DNA of 64,000 bases, from contig CANTUV010000014.1 of assembly GCA_947685225.1 (NCBI GenBank), positions 5,208,001-5,272,000 of the forward strand, read 5' to 3'. Origin of the DNA: Garcia nutans. Lineage: Eukaryota; Streptophyta; Magnoliopsida; Malpighiales; Euphorbiaceae. The position numbers were made by a program, and so were the translations under genes. The notes beneath the pieces were generated by a model. The model saw only the letters and a list, made by a program, of their open reading frames with translations. It searched no databases and was not told the DNA's origin. Below, in pieces: positions 20,114 through 31,842 of the stretch (position 1 is the first letter of the stretch; each line of letters starts with the position of its first letter).

Positions 20114-21508
20114 TCATAACCATGCATCTATTATTCTAACTCCCATTCCTTCTACATGACTGTCAAAAGTCTTTGCCGGTAAGCTCTTTGTAAAAGGATC
20201 TGCCAGGTTGTTTTCTGATTCAATTTTTGTCACTACCACATCTCCCCTTTGAACTATATCTCGTATCAAATGATACTTTCTCTCAATGTGTTTTGCCATT
20301 TTATGGCTCCGTGGCTCTTTCGAGTTTGCAACTGCCCCGCTATTATCACAATAAAGTGTAATAGGTGATTGCACTGAATGAACCACACCTAGATCCAAAA
20401 GGAAGTTTCTAAGCCATACAGCTTCCTTAGCAGCCTCAGAGGCTGCCACATATCCAGCTTCCATGGTGGAGTCCGCAACACAAGTTTGCTTAATACTCCT
20501 CCAACATATGGCTCCACCTCCCAAGACAAAAACATTTCCTGAGGTAGACTTCCGAGAGTCTCTATCAGACTGAAAATTTGAATCCGTATACCCTATGGGT
20601 ATAAGATCTGCAGACTGGTAGACTAACATATAATCTCTAGTTCTTTTTAAGTACTTGATTATATGTTTCACCGCAGTCCAATGTTCCCGCCCAGGATTAG
20701 ACTGAAATCTGCTAACCATGCCAACAGCAAAACAGATATCAGGTCTAGTACATAACATGGCATACATGAGGCTTCCAACTGCAGAAGCATAAGGAACTGC
20801 CTTCATGCTCTCTATCTCTTCAGGTGTCTTAGGACATTGATCCTTAGATAAAGTGATTCCATGTCTGAAGGGATGAAATCCCTTCTTGGAATCCTGCATG
20901 TTGAAACGAGCAAGAATAGTATCAATATAAAGTGCCTGTGATAAGCCAATCATCCTCTTCTTACGATCTCGCATAAGCTTGATCCCAAGAATGTGAGCAG
21001 CTTCTCTCAAGTCCTTCATATCAAAATGCTGAGATAGCCAGTCTTTGATAGAAGTCAACATACATACACAATTCCCTATAAGTAGAATATCATCCACATA
21101 TAGTACTAGAAACACAACCTTACTACCATTCCACTTCTTATACACACAAGACTCATCATGACACTGATCAAAACCAAAAGTTTTGATCGTCTGGTCAAAA
21201 CAAGTATTCCATGACCTAGATGCTTGTTTAAGGCCATAAATGGACCTATTTAACTTGCATAGCAAATTTTCTTGTCCACTAGTTATGAAACCGTCTGGTT
21301 GCTTCATATAGATGCATTCATCAAGACTTCCATTCAGGAAAGCCGTCTTGACATCCATTTGCCAAATCTCATAATCAAAATGAGCAGCAATGGATAGAAG
21401 AGTTCTAATAGACTTCAGCATGGCTACCGGCGAAAAAGTTTCCTCATAATCGATCCCTTCTTTCTGAGTAAACCCTTTCGCTACAAGCCTTGCCTTAAAA
21501 GTTTGCAC
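20114..21508 (-). pseudogene. Copia reverse transcriptase and RNase H (3' part of pol)
   Basis: A 464-codon frame. RT spans residues 1 to about 200: KARLVAKGFTQKEGIDYEET, the first catalytic Asp in MDVKTAFLNG (D52) and the YVDD box at 137-140. The connection region contains GSLMYAMLCTRPDICFAVGM. RNase H at about 310-440 carries IGYTDSNFQSD, DSTMEAGYVAAS (usually TEAEY, so one Glu is Gly) and LYCDNSGAVA. The methionine is only the first in this open stretch. The true upstream reading (VEPPEGVKPIGCKWIYKKKR) continues in the same frame to near 21580, where a missing base breaks the join with the rest of the polyprotein. Confidence 0.9.
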
Positions 21509-21579
21509 TTTACTGTCTATACCTCTCTTTTTCTTATAGATCCACTTACATCCAATGGGTTTAACCCCTTCAGGTGGTT

Positions 21580-24390
21580 CTACAAGTTCCAGACTTGATT
21601 AGAGTACATAGACTCCATCTCAGATTTCATAGCTATAAGCCACTTATCAGCATCTTTATCTTGTAGTGCTTCATCGTAACAAGCTGGTTCGGTATTCACT
21701 TCTTCAGGGATTCTATCAAAAGCTTCTCCCAAAAGTGTATATCGAACCGGCGTACGACGAAGTACTACAGGCTCTACAATCACACCTTCATCTTACTGTG
21801 GTTGTAATGCCGGCAAGTCTATGACTGGTGGTATTGCAACCTGGTCATGTTCTGGAGCCTGAACATGTCCTTCATTACCAACAGGCAATGAAATGTCAGG
21901 AGCTCCAACATCTTGCTCATGTACATTAGGATCATCAGCCGCCACTGTAGCTCCAATATTACTCTCACTACTTTCGGGCTGTAGTGGAATGTTAAGCTCT
22001 AAATGCTCAGGCGGATGTTCATCTTCTAGTGCACTGACATTTCTCCCACTACGACGAGGTAATGGAATGTCAGCTCTGACCATGGATGGTTCAGGTTGAT
22101 ATTCTAATGGAAAGGTTCTAGTTGGTACGTTTTCTCCTCTCAATTCATACAAGGCTAATTGACTTTTGGGAATATGGTTTCTAATATAGTCTTCCTCAAG
22201 ATAATGTGCATTGGTGCTAACAATGACCTTTTTATCTTTTGAACTATAAAATAAACCTCCTTTCATTCCTCTAGGATATCCAATAAAGAAGCACAAGTCT
22301 GTTTTTGATTCCAACTTATCTGCTTTCCCTTTCAGCACATGGGCTGGACAACCCCACATCCGAACATGTCTTAGACTTGGCTTTCGCCCAGTCCACAGTT
22401 CTGTAGGAGTTTTAGGTACTGACTTAGATGGAACCAAATTCAAAATATATGCTGCTATTTCTATGGCATAGCCCCAAAACGAAATAGGCAAATCTGAATA
22501 ACTCATCATTGATCTAACCATCTCCATAAGCGTCCTATTTCTTCTTTCTGCTACACCATTCTGTTGTGGCATACCAGGTGCAGATAATTGTGAAGTAATT
22601 CCTTGTTCTGATAAATAATCAATGAATTCCCTAGAGAGGTATTCGCCACCACGGTCAGACCGCAATGACTTGATATATTTTCCATGTCGTTTCTCCGTTT
22701 CTGCCTTGAATTCTTTGAATTTCTCAAAGCATTCAGACTTACGGCGCAACAGGTAAATATATCCATATCTTGAGTAGTCATCTGTGAAAGTCACAAAATA
22801 CTCAAAACCACCCCTAGCTTGGACACTCATTGGGCCACACAAATCAGAATGAATTAATTCAAGAACATCATTAGCTCTATTACCTTTTAAGGGAAAAGGC
22901 CTCTTAGTCATTTTACCTTCTAAACAGGATTCACAGGTTGGTAGTGCCTCCACTTTCAATGAACTCAATGGTCCATCTTTGACCAACCTAGTAATCCTAT
23001 CTAAGTTAATATGACCAAGCCTCAAATGCCAAAGATAAGTATAGCTAAACTCAATAGGACGTTTTCTTTTTAATGGTACAACGATATCAAAGTTATTAAC
23101 CTCAGAATTAGAAAGTTGCAGTTCAGGTGAAACTTTGAGAATAAAAAGATCATCAATTAAAGAGCCAGAACATATTATTTGTTTTCTAAATTTGATAACG
23201 ACAGAATCATCATAAAATTCATTAAAACAAACAGAATATCCATTCTTGCTCAAACTAGAAACAGAAATCAAATTCCTTCTAATTGAAGGAACATATAAAA
23301 CATCCTTCATAAACAATGTTCTATTATTCTCAAAATTCAAAATAACATTTCCTATAGCTAGAACTGCAACCTCAGTGCCATCACCCAGAAAAATGCTCAT
23401 TTCTCCTTCATTTAGCTGGCGTGTTGTTTGAAACCCCTGCAAAGAATTGCAGACATGATTAGTGGCTCCTGAATCTACACACCATTGGAGTGTAGTCAAT
23501 ACCGCTAAGCAAGTTTCAACAACCAGTAAATAAAAAAATGACATACCTTGCTTTTTCTTGGTTATCCATGTTGGACATTGCTGCTTCCAGTGCCCCTTTT
23601 GCTTGCAGTGAAAACACTTACCCTTAGGCTTTTTCACAGCACCATTAGCACCAGCAGCTGCACCATTCGCCTTAGGCTTAGGCTTTTGAGCATTTTTCTT
23701 CTTCTTACCCTTATTCTGGGCAGATGAAGAACTTCGCTCAACATTAAGCACAATAGGTGCAGCTCCTTGCTTAATAATAGTCTCAGCAGCTACCAGCTCA
23801 TTCAGCAGCTTAGATAGAGTAAAATCCATCTTATTCATGTTGTAGTTCAAACGGAACTGCTGAAAACTGAATGGCAGAGTGTTCAAGACCATCTCAACCT
23901 GAGTTGCCTTGTCAACCTCAGCACCTAGAACTTCCATGTCGTTCAGAAGACTCATCATCTTCAAGACATGAGTTCTAACAGGAGTTCCCTCCTCCATTCT
24001 AGAAGTAAGAATCTCCCTCAGTGCATTCTGCTTGGCTGCACTAGTTTGGTCTCCAAACATCTCCTTGAGATTCTCTAAGATGTCAAAAGCAGTGTCCATC
24101 TTCTGATGCTGATGTTGCAAAACATTTGACATAGATGCCAAAATGTAACATCGCACCATCTCATCAGCCTTAACCCATTTATGGTAAGCTCTGGTAGCCT
24201 CCTCAGAGGCACCCTCACCGAGTTTTTCAGGACATACTTCAGTCAGCACAAACTTGTACTCCTCAGCAGTAAGCAAAATGTCCAAATTTCTTTTCCAGTC
24301 CACATAGTTAGGACCCTCAAGCTTGTTTTGGGTAATGATGTTTGCTAGAAGATTGAAAGATGTCATTTCTATAAAAAAAACATTAAACAA
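21580..24390 (-). pseudogene. Copia gag, protease and integrase polyprotein with one stop
   Basis: An 865-codon frame from 24390 to 21793, continuing in the same frame after one TAA to 21580. Gag lies at about 10-210. The zinc knuckle is CFHCKQKGHWKQQC with C259, C262, H267 and C272. The aspartic protease is WCVDSGATNHVC with D306. Integrase has a zinc-binding HHCC at H455, H460, C486 and C489, and a catalytic triad D516, D579 and E615 with exactly 35 residues between the last two (DD35E). After the stop, GEAFDRIPEEVNTEPACYDE leads into the RT linker. A second Met about 8 residues in (before TSFNLL) is a plausible true start. Everything needed for integration is intact up to the stop. Confidence 0.92.
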
Positions 24391-25926
24391 ATTCAGTATA
24401 TCATTAATAATACAATAATAAACACTGAATTTAAATCAAAATTGCACATTGACAACAATGATATCAAAATTCAAATATGCATCTTTACAACATTCATGAA
24501 TAATAATCTCGATGGGAGAATTCAACCAATCACACGTCATGCATATAAAAATAAGATAAGACCGACATGTACTACTCGATGGGAGAAAACATGTCTCTTA
24601 AATAAAAATTAATATGTGAGAAAATATTACATCTAATTCATGTCCCTAATTAATTTACTCAGATGGAGAGTTAAAATAATGCAGACAAATTAGACTAGAT
24701 CAGTGATTATATTAAAACATAACATCTTCCGATGGGGAAGAAATGCAAATAATCACAACTAGAAAATAATAAATAACCACTCACAAATTAATCTCCATAT
24801 AATTAAAATAAATTAATTATAATTAAAATTTGCAAAATAATAAATTTTGTGACCATTTTGCAAGTGAATGAAACATTTTAAACTAAAATGTAATAAATAA
24901 ATATTCTGGGCTATATATGCAAAGAGTTGAAACATTCTGTGCCATTTTGCAAATAACAGAAAAAATCAGGGCTATTTTGCAAAAAACAGAAACTTTCTGT
25001 GCTTTTCTACAAATACTGAAATTTCTGGGCCATTCTTGCAAAAACAGAAAACATGGAGGGTTAAAATATTAAATCTGAAATTTTCTGGGTCTGATTTGAA
25101 ATTTTAGAAACTTTAAGGGCCAAAAAAAATTTTTTTTTTTCAGAATTGGTCTTCTTCGCGAGAAAGACCAAGCCGCCGCCCCCAAAAAAAAAACGCCATT
25201 AACGCCGTCCAGGAGCTTCTGCCGCACCGGACCAGGACTCCGGTGGTCTCATGACCGACGGCTGTCCATTCCAGCACCAGAAAACTTACCATCGACGAGC
25301 GGAATCAACGAAAAAGAAAAAACAAAATGGAACTCAAGCTGTCCAGAAAATTCTTTGATTTTATCAGCCGATTTCGAGCCTCAAACGATCGATCCAGCCT
25401 ACCGGAGGCGAGCTAGCGTCGGCCTGAGACCTCCGCGATCGAAAATTTTCTGGTCTCTTGTATTCAAGTTGTTCTTCACGAAACAAAAAATACCCAGAAA
25501 TTTCCTCTCTTGAAAAATTTTTTTTTATTACTTTTATGAAAAGAAAAAAAAAATTTCAATCTTTAATAATAAAAAATCCAGAAACGTTTACAACAAAATA
25601 AAATTCAAGCGTTTTCATATAAACAAAAACGTGCTCTCTCTAATTAAGCAAACGATTTCATGTATTCCAAAAAAACTTTTACATAAACTGTTTGAAAAAA
25701 ACCAAAACAATTTACGTTAAATTTTTTTTTTAAATAATCGTTTTCAACCCAAACAGAACACATTCTCTTTGCTTATAATCAAAAACCAATCGTTTTGCTC
25801 TTTACAATTAAAACGATTTTGTACACATAAATACAAAACATGTACCAATCGAATGATAAGAACAATCAAACAAAAAAGAACATGATAAACATATGGCAAA
25901 CTAGCCACCTCCAAACGAGTTTCGAC
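24391..25926 (-). other. Untranslated leader of the large copia element
   Basis: About 1.5 kb between the primer-binding site and gag. It contains spaced GATGGGAG-type small hairpins (24508-24740), imperfect repeats of about 35 bp with a TTTTGCAAAAAACAGAAA theme (about 24900-25060), and a GC-richer part at about 25140-25460. There is no ORF of note. Confidence 0.6.
24508..24740 (-). repeat. Four spaced mini-hairpins with a shared CCATC loop in the copia leader
   Basis: On the transcript strand: TCTC-CCATC-GAGA (near 24511), CTC-CCATC-GAG (near 24578), ACTC-TCCATCT-GAGT (near 24661) and TCTTCC-CCATC-GGAAGA (near 24731), spaced about 67-83 bp. Loop bases are kept while stem bases change in pairs. 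A fifth, longer copy sits in each LTR. Confidence 0.6.
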
Positions 25927-25939
25927 GGCTCTGATACCA
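25927..25939 (-). promoter_or_regulatory. Primer-binding site, initiator-Met tRNA type
   Basis: On the minus strand TGGTATCAGAGCC lies 2 nt from the 5' LTR end. It is an exact match to the usual plant copia/gypsy primer-binding sequence. Confidence 0.95.
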
Positions 25940-25941
25940 AT

Positions 25942-27087
25942 TGATGGGAGCGGGTATTAATAGCGGAAACAACCCGGATCGAAACAACGTTTGAAGGCAA
26001 ACTAAAACCATAAAAACAACAATCAAGACTGACCTCTTGAAGCGCAGAATCGCTCACTGGTCTTCTTTCCTGAGATCTTGGAGTCACCCACGATCTTCTG
26101 TTGTAACCTTAACTATTCTAATTGGAATAGAATTTTGGGTGGGCAGAATAAACTTTTTTTTTCTTTCTCTAGGGTTTCACCTATTTATATCTCTTTAAAC
26201 ATGTCTTCGATGGGAAGATATCATTTAATATAAATAATTAAATAAAAGATTATCTAATTAAAATAATTATAAATAATATCTTAATTAAAATAATCTATCC
26301 ATTATTTAAATAATAAACCTATGTTATTCCAAATAATTAAGGTACAACAGGGACCGCAGGAATAAAATCAACAAGGCTACTAATTATAATAAGATTCTAT
26401 ACAGGACCAGTATAATCTTATTATAATTAATCACAAATTATTCCACTAAAAATTCATGATTGAATCCCTTATTAATTTTACAATTCCACAACATAATAAT
26501 TTAATGTTCATCATGTTAAGATTACAGATGCTATTATCTTAAATAAATTACTGACTATTTATTTAAATAACAATATAACTTTAAGATTGTCGCTCAACTT
26601 ATTTCATGTGTCGGATATAAAATCCACCTGCAGGGTTTACACAATGAAACCTTATAAGCTTACTTAAAGTGCATCATCAATCTCTATACTGAGACATGGA
26701 TTCTATCATTAATTAATATTTCACAAACACAAATTATCTTTGCCCAATTCACCGAGAATATTATTCCAATAATGAAACTCACTCTTTAATGAATCAAAAT
26801 ACAAGACAATAAATGTTTGCTCATATTAAATTAAATCAAGATTAAGAACAATAAACTTTATTTCTAATGTCTTAGAGAATATGTTTAATAGTCAGTATAA
26901 AACATCCATTCTCTACTTGGTCCAATTAGATACATACAAAATGTACTAATCACTATTATTGATCATATGCTGAAAAACATTTATTTAATGCAAATCTCCA
27001 ATTAAATACATGGAAATAATGGTTTATAGAAAAATCATCCATAGCTATACTATTACATGTGCATGGTTAATAGTATAACTCTATTCA
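25942..27087 (-). repeat. 5' LTR of the large copia element
   Basis: Nearly identical to 18954-20098. Its minus-strand start reads TGAATAGAG, one base longer than the TGATAGAG of the partner. It drives transcription of the element in the same direction as NAGK. Confidence 0.95.
26182..26189 (-). promoter_or_regulatory. TATA box in the 5' LTR
   Basis: TATAAATA on the minus strand, inside GATATAAATAGGTGAAACCC. It is a plausible U3 promoter, and the same sequence occurs in the 3' LTR. Confidence 0.6.
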
Positions 27088-27503
27088 TCCAAAACTGAGG
27101 GAGATTCAGAACAAAAAGGTGATCACAAACTTGAGATGCTAAAGCTTTAGGTTTGCAAACATATACAAATACAAAGGTGATAACAGTATACGAATTTGCT
27201 TTGAAATTGAACTATGCAGAGAAAAATCCTTAGATATTAGCAGGAATCAAAATGTATCATATTATCAAAATTTGGATATATATTACATTCAATTTTTTAT
27301 ATGGTGCTACATTCGGGTTAAAATCATTAAAAGTCAAACCAAAAATTTTGCATATGCTCAACTCTGAACACAACAATTCATAATCGAAATCAGCGATCTA
27401 GTAATCACAATAATCAAAAGCCCAAAGTAACCCACATCACCAAAACAACTAAAAAAGCCAATAACCACAAGACCAAGAACAATAAAAGAATAGCAAGCAA
27501 TAC
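27088..27503 (-). other. NAGK intron 1, part nearest exon 1
   Basis: AT-rich intron sequence between the exon 1 donor (GGAG-GTATTG) and the 5' LTR of the copia insertion. No feature is recognised. Confidence 0.5.
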
Positions 27504-27766
27504 CTCCTATGCTGTTGTGATTAGAGCAACCAGAAACTGCACGAGCAAGAATGGGACGAGGGGTAGAGAGGGTTTCAGAGAAAGGAAGAAAAGGCATACA
27601 TACACAAACAGTGGAGGAGGTGCCACCATCCAAACTCAAAACAACCCCATTTTTACATCCATCTCCATTTTCATAAAGATTATAACTTTTTTTCTTGTTC
27701 TAAATCACCATTATTAGTATTCTCAAATGTCCATATCTCCCCATTTCTTTCACTGTAATTCTTCAT
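27504..27766 (-). pseudogene. NAGK: NAGK exon 1 (frameshifted)
   Basis: The ATG at 27766 starts MKNYSERNGEIWTFE, matching the family N-terminus (MKRYRNGEIWDFE type). After an A7 run near 27685-27691 the frame is lost. The downstream reading, one base out, gives NGDGCKNGVVLSLDGGTSST, VCVCMPFLPF, PRPILARAVSGCSNHNSIG and a GT donor. One A fewer would restore a continuous frame, so the lesion is either a real +1 insertion or a homopolymer assembly error. The LDGGTSSTVCVC motif is the ATP phosphate-1 loop. Confidence 0.85.
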
Positions 27767-30700
27767 GGAAAAAAATAATCTTTTTTTCCTAGTGATTAAG
27801 TAAATTGGGTCTTTTGTCAGGCACTGTATAAGGAAAAATGAAAAAGGAGAAGGAGACGAGACAAGGAGGGAAATCCAAGGTCAGAGATTAGATAATTTTG
27901 TCATTTTAAAAAAGAACAGAGACAGAGAGGAGCCATTTCTATTATTCTATATTTTCTAAGCAGAGTTCTTATTCAAATTCAATAGTTTAAATTATCCAAG
28001 CTAGAATTCAGCTATTTCACTCCAAAAACAATTCCTTTTTTATTCAGAATGCAGAAATAATTTCAATTTTATTCAACTTCAATCTTTTTTTATATATTTG
28101 TAGGTAAATTTTATTTTAGATTATTTTTAGATGAAGATTTATTACATTTATTATTTATTCATGTTGCAAGCGCATATGCAGCAACTTGGAAAATATATTC
28201 AATTTTGAATTAAATGAATTAAGTGAAAGATTAATAACATGTCTGATTATAAATAATTCATTTAAAATAAAATATTAGACCTATTAAATTTTATCAACTA
28301 ATCTAGAATAGTAAAAAAAATTATTTTACTAGAAAAAAAATTATAGAATTCCATGTTATTAGCTTATTTTAGAATATAGTAAAAATAAGAAAGAGATGTT
28401 ATAAAATTAGTTTATGTATTATTTAAATTTTTATAGTATTGAATTATAACTAAATAAGTTAATATTTTTTCAGTCTAATTTTTCAGTATTTTATTTCATC
28501 TTTCAAATACGATAATATAATATTTTTTAGTAAAATATAATTCAGTAATATATATTTATAAAATCTACTCACATTAACTAATTTTTTTAATAATCTACCA
28601 AACGATCTATAAATAAGTTGTAATGTAGTTTTCAATTTATTAAATAATGGAAATAAAATCTTTAAAATTAATTCAAAAGATTTTGAGACATTAAAATATG
28701 TAATATAAAAAATGAGATATGAATATAACAAAAAAATTTATTAAATAAATATTTTATCAATAAATTTAATGAAAATATTAATTTATTTTAAGGATATTTT
28801 TAAAAAATGTTATAATTTTAGTAGTCTAAAGCACAAGAACTCGCTGCCCAAAAAAGAAAAAACTACACATTATTAATCATATAATGACTAATTCTATAAT
28901 AACCTCGCAAGAGAAAACTACATATTATTAATCATTTCAACATCTCTTTTTTATTTTATGGTTTCAAATTGCAACTGCTAAAAGAAAAAAAATAACTTAT
29001 ATTTATCATATAAAAATTAAAGAGAATTATTATGATACAATATGTTATAGAATTGTAATTAAATATAAATACTTCAATAATTTTTTATTCAAATAAAGAA
29101 AAAAAAGATAAAAACCACTCACTTTGTTTTAAAATGATAATAACACTATTCATCTCACACACATTAATAAAAATTAGATTATTTAATTAATAGATATAAT
29201 TTTTCTAATAATTTACTCATTTTATCTTCTATTTATACTTCATCCATTCACAAATAATTATCACTTTATAGTGATAAATTTTATTTATAAAAAAAATATC
29301 CCTTTATAAAAATTAAGATTATTTTATATTTTTATTTTAAATTTAGATTATTTTATATTTTTATTTTAAATTTACTCCTATACAATTATAAAAAAAAATA
29401 CTATTAGCAGAATGAGTAATAAATTAAGAAGAATATTATTCAATAAAATAATTATATAAAGTGCTCTCTCTAATCATAAATAATTGTCATTTTAAATGAT
29501 AAATTATGTTCATAAATAATTGCCTTTTTTGATAGTTTTTGAGTTTTTTATATTTTAAATTATTGTTTATATTTAAATAATTAGATTGATAATTTGTTGC
29601 TCCATGCTATTTAAAAAAAAGCATACTTCTAATAATACAATCGGTAAATATAAGATATTCTAAATAAATATAATAAGCTATGGAATTAGTGTAATTTTAT
29701 CACTATCAAACAAAATTCCAAATTTTCTTCTTAATTTCATTCATCCAAAGCAATGGAATTTAACCACAATATTTAGGCTTTATTTCAATTCGCAACTAAA
29801 TAGTTAAATTAGCTTTAAGTTTATGTTATGTAAATATGATTCAATTTATTTCAAAACATATACAAGTAATTACCTCATTTTCTTCTTTCTTTGCTTTTTA
29901 ATAAATTCGGTTTTTGATGTATTTCTGGATTTTATTTATAAATTAGCTTAAGTGAAACTAATTATAAGATAAATTATAGTATATCTAAAAAAGTCCTTTT
30001 CACATTCATTTGGAATTTACTAATGCAATTATTTTAATGATATTATATTAAAAATTAATGCATTTTACTAATAATTTAAAATACACATAAAAGTAAATAA
30101 CTTTTTTTTTGAATCAAAGTAAATAATTTTTTTCAAAAAAATAGTGCTTGTGATTTTAATAATTTGCCAGTAATTTTCTCTTGCTAAATTTGTTATCACC
30201 TCCTTTCATAAGTTCATTGCGATGACCATATATTCATTGTGAACATAAATAATTTGTCAGTAAATTTCTCTTGCTAAATTTGTTAAATTTCTTATGATGT
30301 TATTTCAATTTGCAATCATAATCTTTTATAAATGTATAATTTAATTGTTTAATGTGTAAATTAAATTAAACTAAGAAATCAATGATAAAAATATATTTTT
30401 ATAGTAATTTTTTAAAAATAAAATATTTTATTTAATCATATTATACCATACCGCCTTTCTAAACATAATAAATATTATTTATAATATCATATTTTACAAT
30501 ACCATATAACAAAGTGAAAATGAGTTATTAAGAACCAAAAAGCCAAGGAAAAAAAAAAGTATCCCTAAAGCGCTAAGTAAACCACAAAAATTGAAATAGA
30601 AACACCATTTTTTTTTTTTTCAAATGAACCAAATTCATCAATTGAGCAAGCCTCAAGGGTTATAAAAAGATTTCAGATTCATATTTCCACAACTTAATGT

Positions 30701-31187
30701 TAAGAGAGAATTAAGTTCTCAATGAAAAAATAGAAAGTTCATAGTTTGAAACAAATTCAAACATCTAAACAAACTCAAGTCACCAATCTATTGGCGCATC
30801 TCTTAATTTAACTCAACAAAAAAATTTTAATTCCTCAAATTTATTGTGTGATTCATAAATAGAATCAGGAAATCAACAAATGTTATTCCCGCAAAAATTC
30901 ATAAATTAATTTCATTCTTTAATAAAATTTCTTTCAATTACTTGAGAATCATGATTAATTAATGGTTAAAATACAAAAACAGAAAGTGGGTAATCCCTGC
31001 CAAAAATTCAAATATTTAGCATTTTATAATTAGTGATTTATCTTGTAATATAAGAGAAAAAAGAGTAAAAACCATCCATAATCAAGTGTCCACCTTCTTA
31101 CAATATTAAAGATCAAATATTCAAATTTTAATAGCACTCTTTTACGAAATCTTTTTGATTTTCATTACATTTAAATTGTACTGTTAA
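27767..31187. other. AT-rich intergenic region upstream of NAGK
   Basis: The first about 130 bp beyond the NAGK start (27767-27900, minus strand) is less AT-rich and probably 5' UTR or promoter. The remainder to 31187 is low-complexity AT-rich DNA with homopolymer runs and no supported gene. Confidence 0.45.
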
Positions 31188-31189
31188 TT

Positions 31190-31842
31190 ATTTGGAAGCG
31201 CTATACAAACCATGGAGGTCCTTGGTGATCATTAAATTGTTAGGGTGCTCCATATGATATAAAGCCTTGTGTAGTCGGCTACAAATTCTGTGGAGAGAGT
31301 TTGAGTTCTTTAATGTCATTGACATGGATGGAGGTTTCTTTCTTGTGCAATTCGATCTTGAAGAGGATGTGGAAAAGGTTCTCACAAAAGGGCCATGGAT
31401 GATACTTGGACACTATTTAACAATTCGCTCTTAGTCTGTATATTTCAATAGTGAGGATGATGAGATCCACTCAGTTGTTGCATGGATCAAGTTACTAGGC
31501 CTCCCTCTTCATTTGTACCATAAAAAGGTGCTTCGAAAAATTGGAGAACTAGTAGGGAAGGTTGTCAAAATCGATTGTAACATGAAATCTATTTCCAGAG
31601 GCAAGTTCGCATGTATAGCTGTGGAGTTGGATCTGAATAAACCACTTCTTTCCAAGTTTAAAATTGAGGGGCGTATTCAGATTGTCGAATATGAAGGATT
31701 GCCAAGAATTTATTTTGAGTGTGGCAAATATGGCCATGTTGTAAACTTATGCCCTCAACAGGCTTCATCAGCAGCGAAAACAATAGAGGCGACATCTGTG
31801 AATACAGAAGCAGCGATGGATACGGGGGGTAGATCGAAATGA
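31190..31842 (+). pseudogene. LINE ORF1-like: DUF4283 plus zinc knuckle
   Basis: Reads LYKPWRSLVIIKLLG, FEFFNVIDMDGGFFLVQFDL, EDVEKVLTKGPWMILGHYLT, a stop, then VVAWIKLLGLPLHLYHKKVL and RKIGELVGKVVKID. It ends with a defective knuckle, YFECGKYGHVVNLC, where the usual first Cys of ICFxCGxxGH is Tyr. The 109-codon open frame at 31513-31842 is the second half. ORF1 proteins bind element RNA. The remaining stops and the lost Cys indicate decay. Confidence 0.8.

Larger units (their letters stand above)
18954..27087 (-). mobile_element. Young, nearly intact Ty1/copia retrotransposon in NAGK intron 1
   Basis: An 8.1-kb element on the minus strand, same sense as NAGK. It has two LTRs of about 1145 bp (25942-27087 is 5', 18954-20098 is 3') with TG...CA ends, a primer-binding site beside the 5' LTR, and a leader of about 1.5 kb. 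Gag, protease, integrase, RT and RNase H follow in copia order, then a polypurine tract. By eye the LTRs differ at only about nine substitutions plus a 1-bp end difference, so insertion is recent. Coding is interrupted by one stop (21793-21795) and one 1-nt frameshift (near 21580). The 5-bp flanks (TTAAG on the left, TCCAA on the right) do not match, so no target duplication was found. Confidence 0.95.
12534..27766 (-). pseudogene. NAGK: N-acetyl-D-glucosamine kinase (plant NAGK, BadF/BadG ATPase family), split and truncated
   Basis: Four minus-strand blocks line up in order with the first half of plant N-acetylglucosamine kinase, a cytosolic sugar kinase that phosphorylates GlcNAc. They have usable splice borders except at the last end. 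They encode the phosphate-1 loop (LSLDGGTSSTVCVC), GISGVNHPNDQERVLNWL, ALASGTMGKLHGCVLIAGTG with GREARASGAGPVIGDWG, and TAVIRAYDGRGPQTMLT. Lesions: a +1 shift in an A7 run of exon 1, a -2 shift plus loss of about four codons in exon 4, a possibly lost donor after exon 4, a missing segment that normally carries PSxVKLYVHND, and no C-terminal exons. Intron 1 carries an 8.1-kb copia element and intron 2 a 2.9-kb copia element. Identity as NAGK is firm; calling it dead rests on several independent lesions. Confidence 0.85.

Noticed and set aside
22551..22781. Minus-strand 76-codon ORF inside the copia integrase region, and plus-strand ORFs at 21893-22099 and 23246-23431
   Set aside because: Shadow frames of the 865-codon polyprotein.
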